Source: Inquilinus limosus DSM 16000
GTDB taxonomy: Bacteria; Pseudomonadota; Alphaproteobacteria; DSM-16000; Inquilinaceae
NCBI RefSeq assembly: GCF_000423185.1
Contig: NZ_AUHM01000010.1
Location: 1-64,000 of the forward strand
Reading direction: 5' to 3'
Length of the DNA: 64,000 nt
Position numbers and translations under genes: made by a program. Below are positions 53,524-61,773 of the stretch, piece after piece (positions within the stretch are counted from its first letter, which is position 1; each line of letters starts with the position of its first letter). The notes beneath the pieces are model-generated. The model had not been told where the DNA came from, did no database searches, and saw only the letters and a list, made by a program, of their open reading frames with translations.

Positions 53524-54576
53524 ATGGGATCAGCAAGACAGCTTCTTCTCGCCGCCGTCGCGGCCGCCGGGGCGCTGACCGCGGCGTCGGCCGCGCAGGC
53601 CGCCGGCGAGCTTTATTTCTACAACTGGTCGAACTACTATCCGCCGGAGCTGCTGGCCAAGTTCGAGAAGGAGACCGGCATCAAGGTCACGCTCGACGTC
53701 TATGATTCGAACGAGACCCTGCTGGCCAAGCTGCAGGCCGGAGCGGCCGGCTACGACGTCGTGGTGCCGTCCGACTACATGGTCGACATCATGACCAAGC
53801 AGGGCCTGCTGCAGGAGATCGACGCCGGCCAGATGCCGAACTTCAAGAATGTCGGCGCGCCGCACGATAAGCCCTGGTACGACCCGGAGCGGAAGTATTC
53901 CGCGCCCTATATGTGGGGCACCACCGGCTTCAGCTACGACACCGCCAAGGTCGAAGGCGGCAAGGTCGACGACAGCTGGTGGACCGTCTTCAACCCCGAC
54001 GGGCCGTTCAAGGGCAGGCTGGCGATGCTCAACGACCCGGTCGAGGTCTACAAGGCCGCGTCGATGTATCTCGGCCTGGACTACTGCACCGAGAGCAACG
54101 AGGACGCGGGCAAGATCTTCAAGCTGCTGGAGGCGCAGAAGCCGGCCGTCGCCCTGTACAACTCCGACGGCACGATCGAGCGCATGATCGCCGGCGAGGT
54201 GGTCGCCCACATGCAGTGGAACGGCGCCGCGCACCGCACCAAGGAAGGCCGGCCGACCGTCGCCTATGTCTACCCCAAGGAGGGCGTCTCCTTCTGGGCC
54301 GACAACTTCACCATCCCGAAGGGGGCCCGGAACGTCGAGAACGCCAAGACCTTCATCGACTGGATGATGAAGCCCGAGAACATCGCCGCCGCCACCAACT
54401 TCACCGGCTACAACAACGCGGTCGCGGCGTCGGCCGAGTTCATGGACGCCAAGCTGCGCGACGATCCGGCGGTGAACACGCCGCAGGAGCTGCTGAGCCG
54501 GCTCGTGCCCGCCAAGAACTGCTCCCCGGCCGCGGTCGAGCTGCGCGACCGGGTCTGGACCCGGCTGAAGTCGTAG
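53524..54576 (+). CDS. potD: Polyamine-binding periplasmic protein, second tandem copy
   Basis: A 350-residue binding protein with a normal ATG start, AGAGAGGTTGAG ribosome site, and signal peptide MGSARQLLLAAVAAAGALTA followed by ASAAQA. The mature part closely follows the upstream copy: LYFYNWSNYYPPELLAKFEKE, then GYDVVVPSDYMVDIM, PYMWGTTGFSYDTAK and the same last 19 residues. Differences cluster around residues 80-110 and 140-175. It probably supplies the same PotABC importer with different affinity or specificity. It is 70 bases after the first copy. No terminator is obvious before the ClpP-like gene. Confidence 0.92.
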   Translation: MGSARQLLLAAVAAAGALTAASAAQAAGELYFYNWSNYYPPELLAKFEKETGIKVTLDVYDSNETLLAKLQAGAAGYDVVVPSDYMVDIMTKQGLLQEIDAGQMPNFKNVGAPHDKPWYDPERKYSAPYMWGTTGFSYDTAKVEGGKVDDSWWTVFNPDGPFKGRLAMLNDPVEVYKAASMYLGLDYCTESNEDAGKIFKLLEAQKPAVALYNSDGTIERMIAGEVVAHMQWNGAAHRTKEGRPTVAYVYPKEGVSFWADNFTIPKGARNVENAKTFIDWMMKPENIAAATNFTGYNNAVAASAEFMDAKLRDDPAVNTPQELLSRLVPAKNCSPAAVELRDRVWTRLKS

Positions 54577-54696
54577 GCGTCAGCCGCCTCCCGCCCCCTC
54601 TTCGCGGCCGTCGCCGGAAGGCGCAGGTTGCGAAGCGGGGGCCGGCACGCTACCTCTTGCAGGTCAGACAGATCTCTTAAGCGAACAGGATCCCCC

Positions 54697-55332
54697 ATGG
54701 TCGACCGCCCGTTCCCGCCGCGTCTCGACGACGAGGAGGAGGAAGAAGAGGAAGAGCGCCCCGAGAAGGAGAAGAAGGAGGAGCTCGGCCCGCAGATCGG
54801 CAACATCCTCTTCAAGAACCGGACCGTGCTGCTGTTCGGTGAAATCAACATGAAGCTGGCGCAGGGGATCAGCGCGCAGCTGCTGGCGCTCGCCGCCGAG
54901 GACGAGAAGAAGCCGATCCGGCTGGTGATCAACTCGCCGGGCGGCCATGTCGAGGCCGGCGACACCATCCACGACATGATCCGCTTTATCGGCGCAACGG
55001 TGCAGGTGATCGGCACCGGCTGGGTGGCCAGCGCCGGCGCCCATATCTATCTGGGGGCGAAGAAAGAGAACCGGCTCTGCCTGCCCAACACCCGCTTCCT
55101 GCTGCATCAGCCGATGGGCGGGGCCGGCGGCCGGGCGGTCGATATCGACATCGAAGCGCGCGAGATCATCAAGATGCGCCGCCGCCTGAACGAGATCATC
55201 GCCCGCGAGACCGGCCAGCCACTGGAGAAGGTCGAGCGCGACACCGACCGCAACTACTGGATGTCGGCCGAGGAGGCGAAGGACTACGGCCTCGTCGGCA
55301 AGATCATCAGCAGCATGAAGGATGTCGGCTGA
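54697..55332 (+). CDS. ClpP-like protease subunit with poly-Glu N-terminus and altered triad
   Basis: A 211-residue ClpP paralogue. An acidic leader, DDEEEEEEEE at residues 11-20 followed by a Glu/Lys stretch, precedes the ClpP fold from about residue 31. The nucleophile Ser112 (VASAGAHIYL) and His137 (LLHQPMGG) are kept. The third triad position, aligned through ERDTDRNYWMSAEEA, is Asn186 (codon AAC at 55252-55254) instead of Asp. The canonical clpP at 41324 has Asp there. It may form mixed barrels or have reduced activity. The ATG at 54697 was chosen over an upstream start that has no ribosome site. It overlaps the DUF882 gene by 11 bases. Confidence 0.9.
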   Translation: MVDRPFPPRLDDEEEEEEEERPEKEKKEELGPQIGNILFKNRTVLLFGEINMKLAQGISAQLLALAAEDEKKPIRLVINSPGGHVEAGDTIHDMIRFIGATVQVIGTGWVASAGAHIYLGAKKENRLCLPNTRFLLHQPMGGAGGRAVDIDIEAREIIKMRRRLNEIIARETGQPLEKVERDTDRNYWMSAEEAKDYGLVGKIISSMKDVG

Positions 55333-55885
55333 GCCCAGCCGACCGACGACGCGGCGGCGGGTCCTGCTCGGGCTCGCCGCCCTTCCCTTCTGCGCCGCGG
55401 CCGCCCCGGCCACCGACCAGGCGGGCGAACGGCGCCTCAAGCTCTACAACCCGCACACCGATGAGCGCTTCGACGACGTCTACGCCGTCGACGGCGCCTA
55501 TGTGGCCGACGCCCGGCAACGGCTGAACTGGCTGCTGCGCGACCATCATGTCGACAAGGCGACCGAGATGGATCCGGGAGTCTTCGACCTGCTGTGGCTG
55601 ATGTCCCGGCGCTACCAGGTCGCCAGGGGCCGGCGGGTGACGATCAACCTGCATTCCGGCTACCGCACCCCCGAGACCAACGAGAAGCTGCGCCCCGAAG
55701 GCGCCGCCCGGAACAGCCTGCACATGCAGGGCAAAGCGGTGGACCTGTCGGTGCAGGGCTACGGCATGGTGTTCCTGGCGAACCACGCCCGCGCCGTCGC
55801 CAGCGGCGGCCTCGGCCTCTACTGGCGCTCCGATTTCGTCCATCTCGACACCGGGCCCAGGCGCGTCTGGTACAAGCGCTTCTAG
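55322..55885 (+). CDS. DUF882/YcbK-type peptidase-like protein
   Basis: A 187-residue protein of the M15-like DUF882 family. A twin-arginine-type leader (TRRRVLLGLAALPF, then CAAAAPA) starts it. The zinc-site motifs of the D,D-peptidase fold are visible as SGYRTPETNEKL, SLHMQGKAVDL and FVHLDTGPRR. It is likely an exported peptidoglycan-related protein, though activity of the family is not well established. It starts inside the 3' end of the ClpP-like gene, so translation is coupled, although no functional link is obvious. Confidence 0.88.
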   Translation: MSAEPSRPTTRRRVLLGLAALPFCAAAAPATDQAGERRLKLYNPHTDERFDDVYAVDGAYVADARQRLNWLLRDHHVDKATEMDPGVFDLLWLMSRRYQVARGRRVTINLHSGYRTPETNEKLRPEGAARNSLHMQGKAVDLSVQGYGMVFLANHARAVASGGLGLYWRSDFVHLDTGPRRVWYKRF

Positions 55886-56012
55886 GCCCAGGACCGCGCC
55901 CGGCCGGTCATTCGCCAGTGCCTCGGTTACTTTCAACACCCTTCTTGCGCCGTTTGGCGGGAATGCCGAACTTGCCGCCGGTGCCTATTCGTAACCAAGT
56001 TCGGAGAATTCC

Positions 56013-56627
56013 ATGGCGAAGCTCGCCCTGATCGGCGCCACCGGCAATGTCGGCTCCAAGATCCTGGCCGAAGCGCTGAACCGCGGCCACGAGGTCACCG
56101 GCATCGTCCGCAACCCCGAGAAGCTGCCGCAGCATCCGAAGCTGACCGCCAAACGCGGCGACGTGTTCGACGCCGACGGCCTCGCCAAGCTGCTGGCCGG
56201 GCACGATGCGGTGATCAGCGCGGTGCATTTCACCGCCTCCGACCCCGCCGTGCTGCTGCGCGCGGTCAAGGCCTCCGGGGTCGGGCGCTACCTCGTGGTC
56301 GGCGGCGCCGGCAGCCTGGAGGTGGCGCCGGGCGTGCAGCTGGTCGACACGCCGGAGTTCCCGGCGATCTACAAGGAAGAGGCGTCCAAGGGCCGCGACT
56401 TCCTGAACCTGCTGCGCGGCGAGACGGAGCTGGAGTGGACATTCCTGTCGCCCTCGGCCGTCATCGCGCCGGGCGAGCGCACCGGCACGTTCCGGCTGGG
56501 CGACGACCAGCTCCTGGTCGGCGCGGACGGGCAGAGCCGGATCAGCCAGGAGGACTATGCGATCGCCATGATCGACGAGCTGGAGAAGCCGGCCCATATC
56601 CGGCGGCGCTTCACCGTCGGCTACTGA
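56013..56627 (+). CDS. NAD(P)H-binding epimerase-like protein (atypical SDR)
   Basis: A 204-residue Rossmann protein with the GATGNVGS nucleotide motif at residues 8-15. It resembles the YwnB/NmrA-like atypical SDR group, with VIAPGERTGTFRLGDDQLLVG and ISQEDYAIAMIDELEKPAHIRRRFTVGY at the C-terminal end. Redox or sensory role is unknown. The TGA stop codon at 56625-56627 touches a palindromic repeat whose first base is shared. It stands alone. Confidence 0.88.
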   Translation: MAKLALIGATGNVGSKILAEALNRGHEVTGIVRNPEKLPQHPKLTAKRGDVFDADGLAKLLAGHDAVISAVHFTASDPAVLLRAVKASGVGRYLVVGGAGSLEVAPGVQLVDTPEFPAIYKEEASKGRDFLNLLRGETELEWTFLSPSAVIAPGERTGTFRLGDDQLLVGADGQSRISQEDYAIAMIDELEKPAHIRRRFTVGY

Positions 56628-56725
56628 TACCAGCGGTCCTTGAGACCGACTCTTCGTCCCTTCCCGTCATGGCGAGCCCCGAAGGGGCGTGGCCATGACG
56701 GGTCAATATTGCCGACCGCTGGTAT
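56627..56725. repeat. Palindromic intergenic repeat, copy 2
   Basis: Outer arms ATACCAGCGGTC (56627-56638) and GACCGCTGGTAT (56714-56725) are perfect 12-bp inverted repeats. Inside lies a palindrome, CCCGTCATGGC with GCCATGACGGG (56663-56702). Bases 56665-56696 are the exact complement of 8314-8345. The element begins on the last base of a stop codon. Confidence 0.75.
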
Positions 56726-56878
56726 GAGCCCACCGGACGATTGTCTCCGGCGGCGCGACGGATTGTTGCCGGCCCGGCGCTTGACGGTGCGGTCCCGAAA
56801 CAACTTATTCGTAGCGCCGCCGGGGCTTCCCGGAAACCGCGGCGCCTCCCTGCCCTCTCGACCATTCTGGAGATAGTC

Positions 56879-57298
56879 ATGGCCGATCTGAACGAGCAGC
56901 TCGACCACACCTGGGCGCCGCGCGTGCTCAGCATCCTGCGCATCGCCACCAGCCTGTTCTTCCTGCAGCACGGCACCGCCAAGCTGCTCGGCTTCCCGCA
57001 TGTGCCGATGTTCGATGGCGTGCAGCTCTTCTCGCTGATCGGGCTGGCCGGCGTGCTGGAGCTCGTCGGCGGCGTGCTGTTGCTGATCGGGCTGTTCACC
57101 CGCCCGGTCGCCTTCATCCTGTCCGGCGAGATGGCGGTGGCCTATTTCATGGCCCACGCGCCGCAGAGCTTCTTCCCGATCCTGAACAACGGCGAGCTGG
57201 CGGCGCTGTACAGCTTCGTCTTCCTGTACCTGGCCGCCGCCGGCGGCGGGGCCTGGAGCCTGGACGCGGTCCGCAACCCGCGCCTGACCAGCGCCTGA
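56879..57298 (+). CDS. DoxX-family membrane protein
   Basis: A 139-residue protein with four hydrophobic segments. RVLSILRIATSLFFLQHGTAKLLGFPH and LIGLAGVLELVGGVLLLIGLFTRPVA are typical DoxX motifs. DoxX proteins are inner-membrane proteins of unclear redox-linked function. It is distinct from the DoxX protein of the bufferin operon, which is longer. The ATG at 56879 was chosen because the family starts near MADLNEQLDHTW; the upstream in-frame extension is not hydrophobic. It is convergent with aguA 21 bases downstream. Confidence 0.9.
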   Translation: MADLNEQLDHTWAPRVLSILRIATSLFFLQHGTAKLLGFPHVPMFDGVQLFSLIGLAGVLELVGGVLLLIGLFTRPVAFILSGEMAVAYFMAHAPQSFFPILNNGELAALYSFVFLYLAAAGGGAWSLDAVRNPRLTSA

Positions 57299-57319
57299 TA
57301 CTCGCAGCAGCAGCCGGTG

Positions 57320-58339
57320 CTACGGAGCCGGCTGCTGCTGGGTGATGCAGTGGATGCCGCCGCCGCCGAGGAAGATGTCGCGGGCATGGACCTGGACGAC
57401 GCGGCGGTTCGGGAAGGCGTCGCGGATGATGCGGAAGGCGCGCTCGTCCTCGGCCACGTCGAAGGCCGGCATCACCACGCCGCCATTGGCGATGTAGAAG
57501 TTGATGTAGGACAGGCTCAGCCGCTTGCCCTTGTGCTCCTGCCGCGCCGGCTGCGGCACCTCGATCACCTGCAGCGGCCGGCCCTTGGCATCCTTTGCCG
57601 AGCGCAGGATGTCGAGATTGGTCTGCAGCACGTCGAAATTGCCGTCGCTCTTGTCGTCGGTCGACAGCGCCAGCACCACGCCCGGCCGCACGAAGCAGGC
57701 GATCTCGTCGATATGGCCGTCGGTCTCGTCGTCCTCGAGCCCCTCGGGCAGCCAGATCACGGTGGAGACGCCCAGCCAGTCGCGCAGGTTCTGCTCGACC
57801 TGGGCCTTGGTCACGTCCGGGTTGCGGTTCTGGTTGAGCAGGCATTGCTCGGTGGTCAGCACCGTGCCTTCGCCGTCGACATGGATGGCGCCGCCCTCGA
57901 GCACGAAGGGCGCGCGGAAGCGGCGGGCGCCGACATGCTTCAGGATCCGCTTCGCCACCACCGCGTCGCGGCTGTAGGGCTGGTACTTCTGGCCCCAGGC
58001 GTTGAAGCGCCAATGCGCGCCGGCCAGGTGGCCGTTGCGGTCGAGCAGGAAGGTCGGCCCCGAATCGCGCAGCCAGCTGTCGTCGATCTCCATCGACACC
58101 ACGTCGATCGCCGTGCCGTTGCCCAGCGTCAGCGACGCCTCGGCGACGTCCGCCGGGTTGCAGACCATCGTCACCGGCTCGAAATCGGCGATGGCCCGGG
58201 CAACGTCGGCATAGGCGGTGCGGGCTGCATCCAGGTTCTCGCCCCAAACCTCCTCACGGCAGGGCCAAGCCATCCAGCAGCGGCTGTGGGATTCCCATTC
58301 CGCTGGCATGACGTAACCGAGGGATGCAGGGACGGTCAC
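57320..58339 (-). CDS. aguA: Agmatine deiminase
   Basis: A 339-residue enzyme of the peptidyl-arginine-deiminase fold that converts agmatine to N-carbamoylputrescine. The catalytic Cys331 lies in GGGGIHCITQQQPAP at the C-terminus. Other active-site segments are PAEWESHSRCWMAWP, WLRDSGPTFLLD, APFVLEGGAIHVDGEGT and DETDGHIDEIACFV. It supplies putrescine in the cytosol and sits among polyamine transport genes. The start is GTG at 58339; an internal ATG at codon 11 is possible. The ribosome site is weak in both cases. Confidence 0.95.
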   Translation of the reverse strand: MTVPASLGYVMPAEWESHSRCWMAWPCREEVWGENLDAARTAYADVARAIADFEPVTMVCNPADVAEASLTLGNGTAIDVVSMEIDDSWLRDSGPTFLLDRNGHLAGAHWRFNAWGQKYQPYSRDAVVAKRILKHVGARRFRAPFVLEGGAIHVDGEGTVLTTEQCLLNQNRNPDVTKAQVEQNLRDWLGVSTVIWLPEGLEDDETDGHIDEIACFVRPGVVLALSTDDKSDGNFDVLQTNLDILRSAKDAKGRPLQVIEVPQPARQEHKGKRLSLSYINFYIANGGVVMPAFDVAEDERAFRIIRDAFPNRRVVQVHARDIFLGGGGIHCITQQQPAP

Positions 58340-58761
58340 AATGGTGTTCCGAGGTGGTTGACGCTCAAGCGCCAGAGGCTAGCGTCCGCCGCGCCCGGAT
58401 GAAAGAGCCGCTTTTCGGCTTACCGATATGGAACGGGCCCGACCGCGAGGCCAGGCCCGAGAAACCGATCGTCCCGAAGGACTATGATGACAGCGCAGCA
58501 ATCAAATGCGGCGCCGAGAGATCGACTTTTCCCCCTTCGCCAGATGGCGCCCGAACGGGCCCAGACGAATGGTTCCAAAGATCGACAGAAACGACATGAA
58601 AAGCTCATGCATTGTTTTCGAACACCACAGATATAGTCGATCGAACATGACTTTTGCTCAGCGGCCGGCGCCGAGGGCCGCATGCGCGCCACGCATGACT
58701 CAGAGTGCTGCGCGGCGCAGCGGAAATTCGCAAGGAAACGCCGTTTTGGCCCGCTCCGACC
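58340..58761. other. Intergenic region between aguA and the second polyamine operon
   Basis: A 422-base gap, AT-richer than its surroundings near 58590-58660. A plus frame at 58324-58599 has no recognisable content and overlaps aguA. No credible promoter hexamers with correct spacing were found for aguA. The segment 58614-58651, TGTTTTCGAACACC followed later by GATCGAACA, has loose dyad symmetry and could be regulatory. Confidence 0.4.
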
Positions 58762-59598
58762 TCAGCTTCCTGCGGCGAAGGCCAGATGCTCGTCCCGCCG
58801 CCGCTTCTTCTCGTGCCGCACCAGGAGGCCGCCGGCGATCACGACGCCGATGGTGACGACCACCACGATGATGGTGGCCAGCGCGTTGATCTCCGGCGTC
58901 ACCCCGAGCTTCACCTTGGAGAAGATGTAGACCGGCAGCGTGGTCGAGCCGGGGCCGGAGACGAAGCTGGTGATCACCAGCGTGTCCAGCGACAGGGTGA
59001 AGGCGAGGAGCCAGCCGGCGATCACCGCCGGCGAGATGATCGGCAGGGTGATCCAGAAGAACACCGTCAGCGGCCGGGCGCCGAGGTCCATCGCTGCCTC
59101 CTCGATCGATTCGTCGAGGCTGACCAGGCGCGACTGCACGATCACCGCGACATAGGCCAGGCAGAAGGTGATGTGGGCGATGGTGATGGTCAGCATGCCG
59201 CGGCCCTGCGGGAAGCCGAACAGGCTTTCCATGGCCACGAACAGCAGCAGCATCGACAGGCCGGTGATCACCTCCGGCATCACCAGCGGCGCCGTGACCA
59301 TGCCGGAGAACAGCGTGCGGCCGCGGAACCGGCCGAAGCGGGCCAGCACCAGCCCGGCCACGGTGCCCAGCACGCAGGCGACGGTGGCGGCGATCGCGGC
59401 GATCTCCAGCGACCGCCGCGCCGCGTCGAGCATCTGGGCGTTCTCCAGCAGCGTGCCGTACCACTTGGTGGAGAAGCCGCCCCAGATCGTGACCAGCCGG
59501 CTGTCGTTGAAGGAGTAGATCATCAGGAGGATGATCGGCACGTAGAGGAAGGCGTAGCCGAACACCAGGGCGGTGAACAGGAACCAGGGCCGCCTCAT
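58762..59598 (-). CDS. potI: Polyamine ABC transporter permease, PotI type
   Basis: A 278-residue inner-membrane permease with six helices. The EAA loop is IEEAAMDLGARPLTVFFWITLPIISPAV, and FTLSLDTLVITSFVSGPGSTTLPVYIFSKV is the PotC/PotI hallmark. It pairs with PotH in a putrescine-type importer. The ATG overlaps the potH stop codon by 4 bases. It is the last gene of this operon, and no clear terminator follows. Confidence 0.94.
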   Translation of the reverse strand: MRRPWFLFTALVFGYAFLYVPIILLMIYSFNDSRLVTIWGGFSTKWYGTLLENAQMLDAARRSLEIAAIAATVACVLGTVAGLVLARFGRFRGRTLFSGMVTAPLVMPEVITGLSMLLLFVAMESLFGFPQGRGMLTITIAHITFCLAYVAVIVQSRLVSLDESIEEAAMDLGARPLTVFFWITLPIISPAVIAGWLLAFTLSLDTLVITSFVSGPGSTTLPVYIFSKVKLGVTPEINALATIIVVVVTIGVVIAGGLLVRHEKKRRRDEHLAFAAGS

Positions 59599-60563
59599 CG
59601 CTCCGCCTCCTGCTGCTTCGCCTGGACGTACTGGAAGACCATGATCGGGATCACCAGCACCAGCAGCAGCACGATCGCGACCGCCGAGGCCACCGGCCAG
59701 TCGGTGTTCTGGAAGAACTCGTTCGACAGCACCTTGCCGATCATCAGCGTGTCGATGCCGCCGAGCAGCTCGGGGATGACGTATTCGCCGACCGCCGGGA
59801 TGAACACCAGCAGCGAGCCGGCGATGATGCCGGGCATCGACAGCGGCAGGGTGATCACCAGGAACGCCTTCCACGGCCGGCAGCCGAGATCCTCCGCCGC
59901 CTCGAGCAGGGTGACATCGAGCTTCTCCAGCGTCGCGTAGAGCGGCAGGATCATGAACGGCAGGTAGGAATAGACGATGCCGATATAGACGGCGACGTCG
60001 GTGTGCAGGATCTCCAGTGGCTGGTCGATGATGCCGAGCCAGAGCAGCAGGTTGTTGAGCAGCCCCTGGCTCTGCAGGATGCCGATCCAGGCGTAGACCC
60101 GGATCAGGAACGAGGTCCAGAACGGCAGGATCACCAGCATCAGCAGCGGCACCCGCCACTGCTGGCTCGACCGGGCGATCGCATAGGCCATCGGATAGCC
60201 GACCAGGAGGCTGAGCACCGTCGAGATCGCCGCGATCTTCAGCGAGCTGAGATAGGCGGTGACGTAGAGCGGATCGTCCAGCAGGAACTGGAAGTTGCCG
60301 AGGCTGAGCGTGACGCCGAGATGGGTCTCGTCGACCCAGTCGAGCAGCGCCGTGTAGGGCGGCATCCCGATCACCTTGTCGGCGAAGGCGATCTTCAGGA
60401 CGATGACGAAGGGGATCAGGAAGAACAGGAACAGCCAGACATAGGGGACCGCGACCACCAGGGTGCGGCCGAGCCGGCCGCCCAGCCGCCGCAGGAGCGA
60501 TGGGCCCGCCGCGACCCGCGGCGCCGAGCCGTCCACTGCGTCGCTCGCAGTCACCGCCGTCAT
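59595..60563 (-). CDS. potH: Polyamine ABC transporter permease, PotH type
   Basis: A 322-residue permease with an N-terminal extension of about 30 residues before the first helix. The EAA loop is EAAEDLGCRPWKAFLVITLPLSMPGI. FWTSFLIRVYAWIGILQSQGLLN and PAVGEYVIPELLGG fit the PotB/PotH group. Both ends overlap neighbours by 4 bases (potG upstream, potI downstream), so all three are translated together. Confidence 0.94.
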   Translation of the reverse strand: MTAVTASDAVDGSAPRVAAGPSLLRRLGGRLGRTLVVAVPYVWLFLFFLIPFVIVLKIAFADKVIGMPPYTALLDWVDETHLGVTLSLGNFQFLLDDPLYVTAYLSSLKIAAISTVLSLLVGYPMAYAIARSSQQWRVPLLMLVILPFWTSFLIRVYAWIGILQSQGLLNNLLLWLGIIDQPLEILHTDVAVYIGIVYSYLPFMILPLYATLEKLDVTLLEAAEDLGCRPWKAFLVITLPLSMPGIIAGSLLVFIPAVGEYVIPELLGGIDTLMIGKVLSNEFFQNTDWPVASAVAIVLLLVLVIPIMVFQYVQAKQQEAER

Positions 60564-61705
60564 TGCGTCAGCACCACGCCGGCGAAAGGCTGCCAGGACA
60601 GCCAGACCTCGTCCTCCCAGGTGATCGGCATCTCGGTCAGGCGCGAGACGTTCGGCGCCGTCACCCGCACCGTCTTCCCGTTCGGCAGCGCGATCAGATA
60701 GATCGAGAGGTTGCCGAGATAGGCGATCTCCTTCACCACGCCGGCGGTGCCGTTGTAGGCGCCGTCGCCGCGCTGCTTGGAGATCGCGATCTTCTCCGGC
60801 CGCACCGCGACCCAGACCTGGGTCCCGACCGGCACCGGCAGGCCGTGGCTGACATGGAGCTGGCAGCCGGCTTCGGGGCTGTCAATGATGACATGCTCCG
60901 GGTGGTCCTCGGCCACCCGGCCTTCGAACAGGTTCACCGAACCGATGAAGTCGGCGACGAATTTCGACTGCGGGTATTCGTAGATCTCGGCCGGGGTGCC
61001 GAGCTGGGAGATGTAGCCGGAGTTCATCACGGCGATGCGGCTGGACATCGTCATCGCCTCCTCCTGGTCGTGGGTCACGACCACGAAGGTGATGCCGACC
61101 TTCTCCTGGATGTTCACCAGCTCGAACTGGGTCTGCTCGCGCAGCTTCTTGTCGAGCGCGCCCAGCGGCTCGTCCAGCAGCAGCAGCTTCGGCCGCTTGA
61201 CCAGGCTGCGCGCCAGGGCGACGCGCTGGCGCTGGCCGCCCGACAGCTGGTGCGGCTTGCGCTTGGCGAAGCGGCCGAGCTGGACCAGGTCCAGCACCTC
61301 GGCGACGCGGGTCCTGATCTCGGCCGACGGCACCCGGTCCTGGCGCAGGCCGAAGGCCACGTTCTGTTCGACCGTCATGTGGGGGAACAGGGCGTAGGAC
61401 TGGAACATCATGTTGACCGGCCGCTCATAGGGCGGCACGGCGGTCATGTCGACGCCGTCGATGTAGATCTTGCCCTCGGTCGGCCGCTCGAACCCCGCCA
61501 TCATGCGCAACAGCGTGGTCTTGCCGCAGCCCGACCCGCCCAGGAGGGCGAAGAACTCGCCGCGATAGATCGACAGGCTGACATCGTCGACGGCGGTGAA
61601 GTCGCCGAACTTCTTGGTCACCTTCTCGATCCGGACATAGGGCTTCTCGTCCGGATTGCGCCACGGCTGCGGCGCGATCTGCTGCTTCGGCTTGACTTGA
61701 GCCAT
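60560..61705 (-). CDS. potG: Polyamine ABC transporter ATP-binding protein, PotG type
   Basis: A 381-residue ATPase. Walker A is LLGGSGCGKTT, signature LSGGQRQRVALARSL, Walker B LLLLDEPLGALD, and switch [15 protein letters not shown] domain follows from about residue 290 (WVAVRPEKIAIS). Walker A has Gly for the usual Pro (GGSGCGKT). It powers the PotFGHI importer. It is 68 bases after potF with a hairpin between, and overlaps potH by 4 bases. Confidence 0.94.
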   Translation of the reverse strand: MAQVKPKQQIAPQPWRNPDEKPYVRIEKVTKKFGDFTAVDDVSLSIYRGEFFALLGGSGCGKTTLLRMMAGFERPTEGKIYIDGVDMTAVPPYERPVNMMFQSYALFPHMTVEQNVAFGLRQDRVPSAEIRTRVAEVLDLVQLGRFAKRKPHQLSGGQRQRVALARSLVKRPKLLLLDEPLGALDKKLREQTQFELVNIQEKVGITFVVVTHDQEEAMTMSSRIAVMNSGYISQLGTPAEIYEYPQSKFVADFIGSVNLFEGRVAEDHPEHVIIDSPEAGCQLHVSHGLPVPVGTQVWVAVRPEKIAISKQRGDGAYNGTAGVVKEIAYLGNLSIYLIALPNGKTVRVTAPNVSRLTEMPITWEDEVWLSWQPFAGVVLTQ

Positions 61706-61737
61706 CCCCGTCTCCGGCCCTGTCTCCCATGTGAAAC

Positions 61738-61768
61738 GGCCGCCGCCCGTGTCCGGTGCGGCGGCCGC
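61738..61768 (-). other. Intercistronic hairpin between potF and potG
   Basis: CGGCCGCCGC (61738-61747) and GCGGCGGCCG (61759-61768) form a 10-bp stem around 11 bases. Read on the minus strand it is followed by TTTCAC rather than a long T-run. Such hairpins after binding-protein genes usually protect the upstream message and partly attenuate the downstream genes. Confidence 0.6.
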
Positions 61769-61773
61769 CCTTG

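Noticed and set aside
58324-58599. A 91-residue plus-strand frame next to aguA
   Set aside because: It overlaps the aguA start, has no ribosome site and no recognisable sequence.
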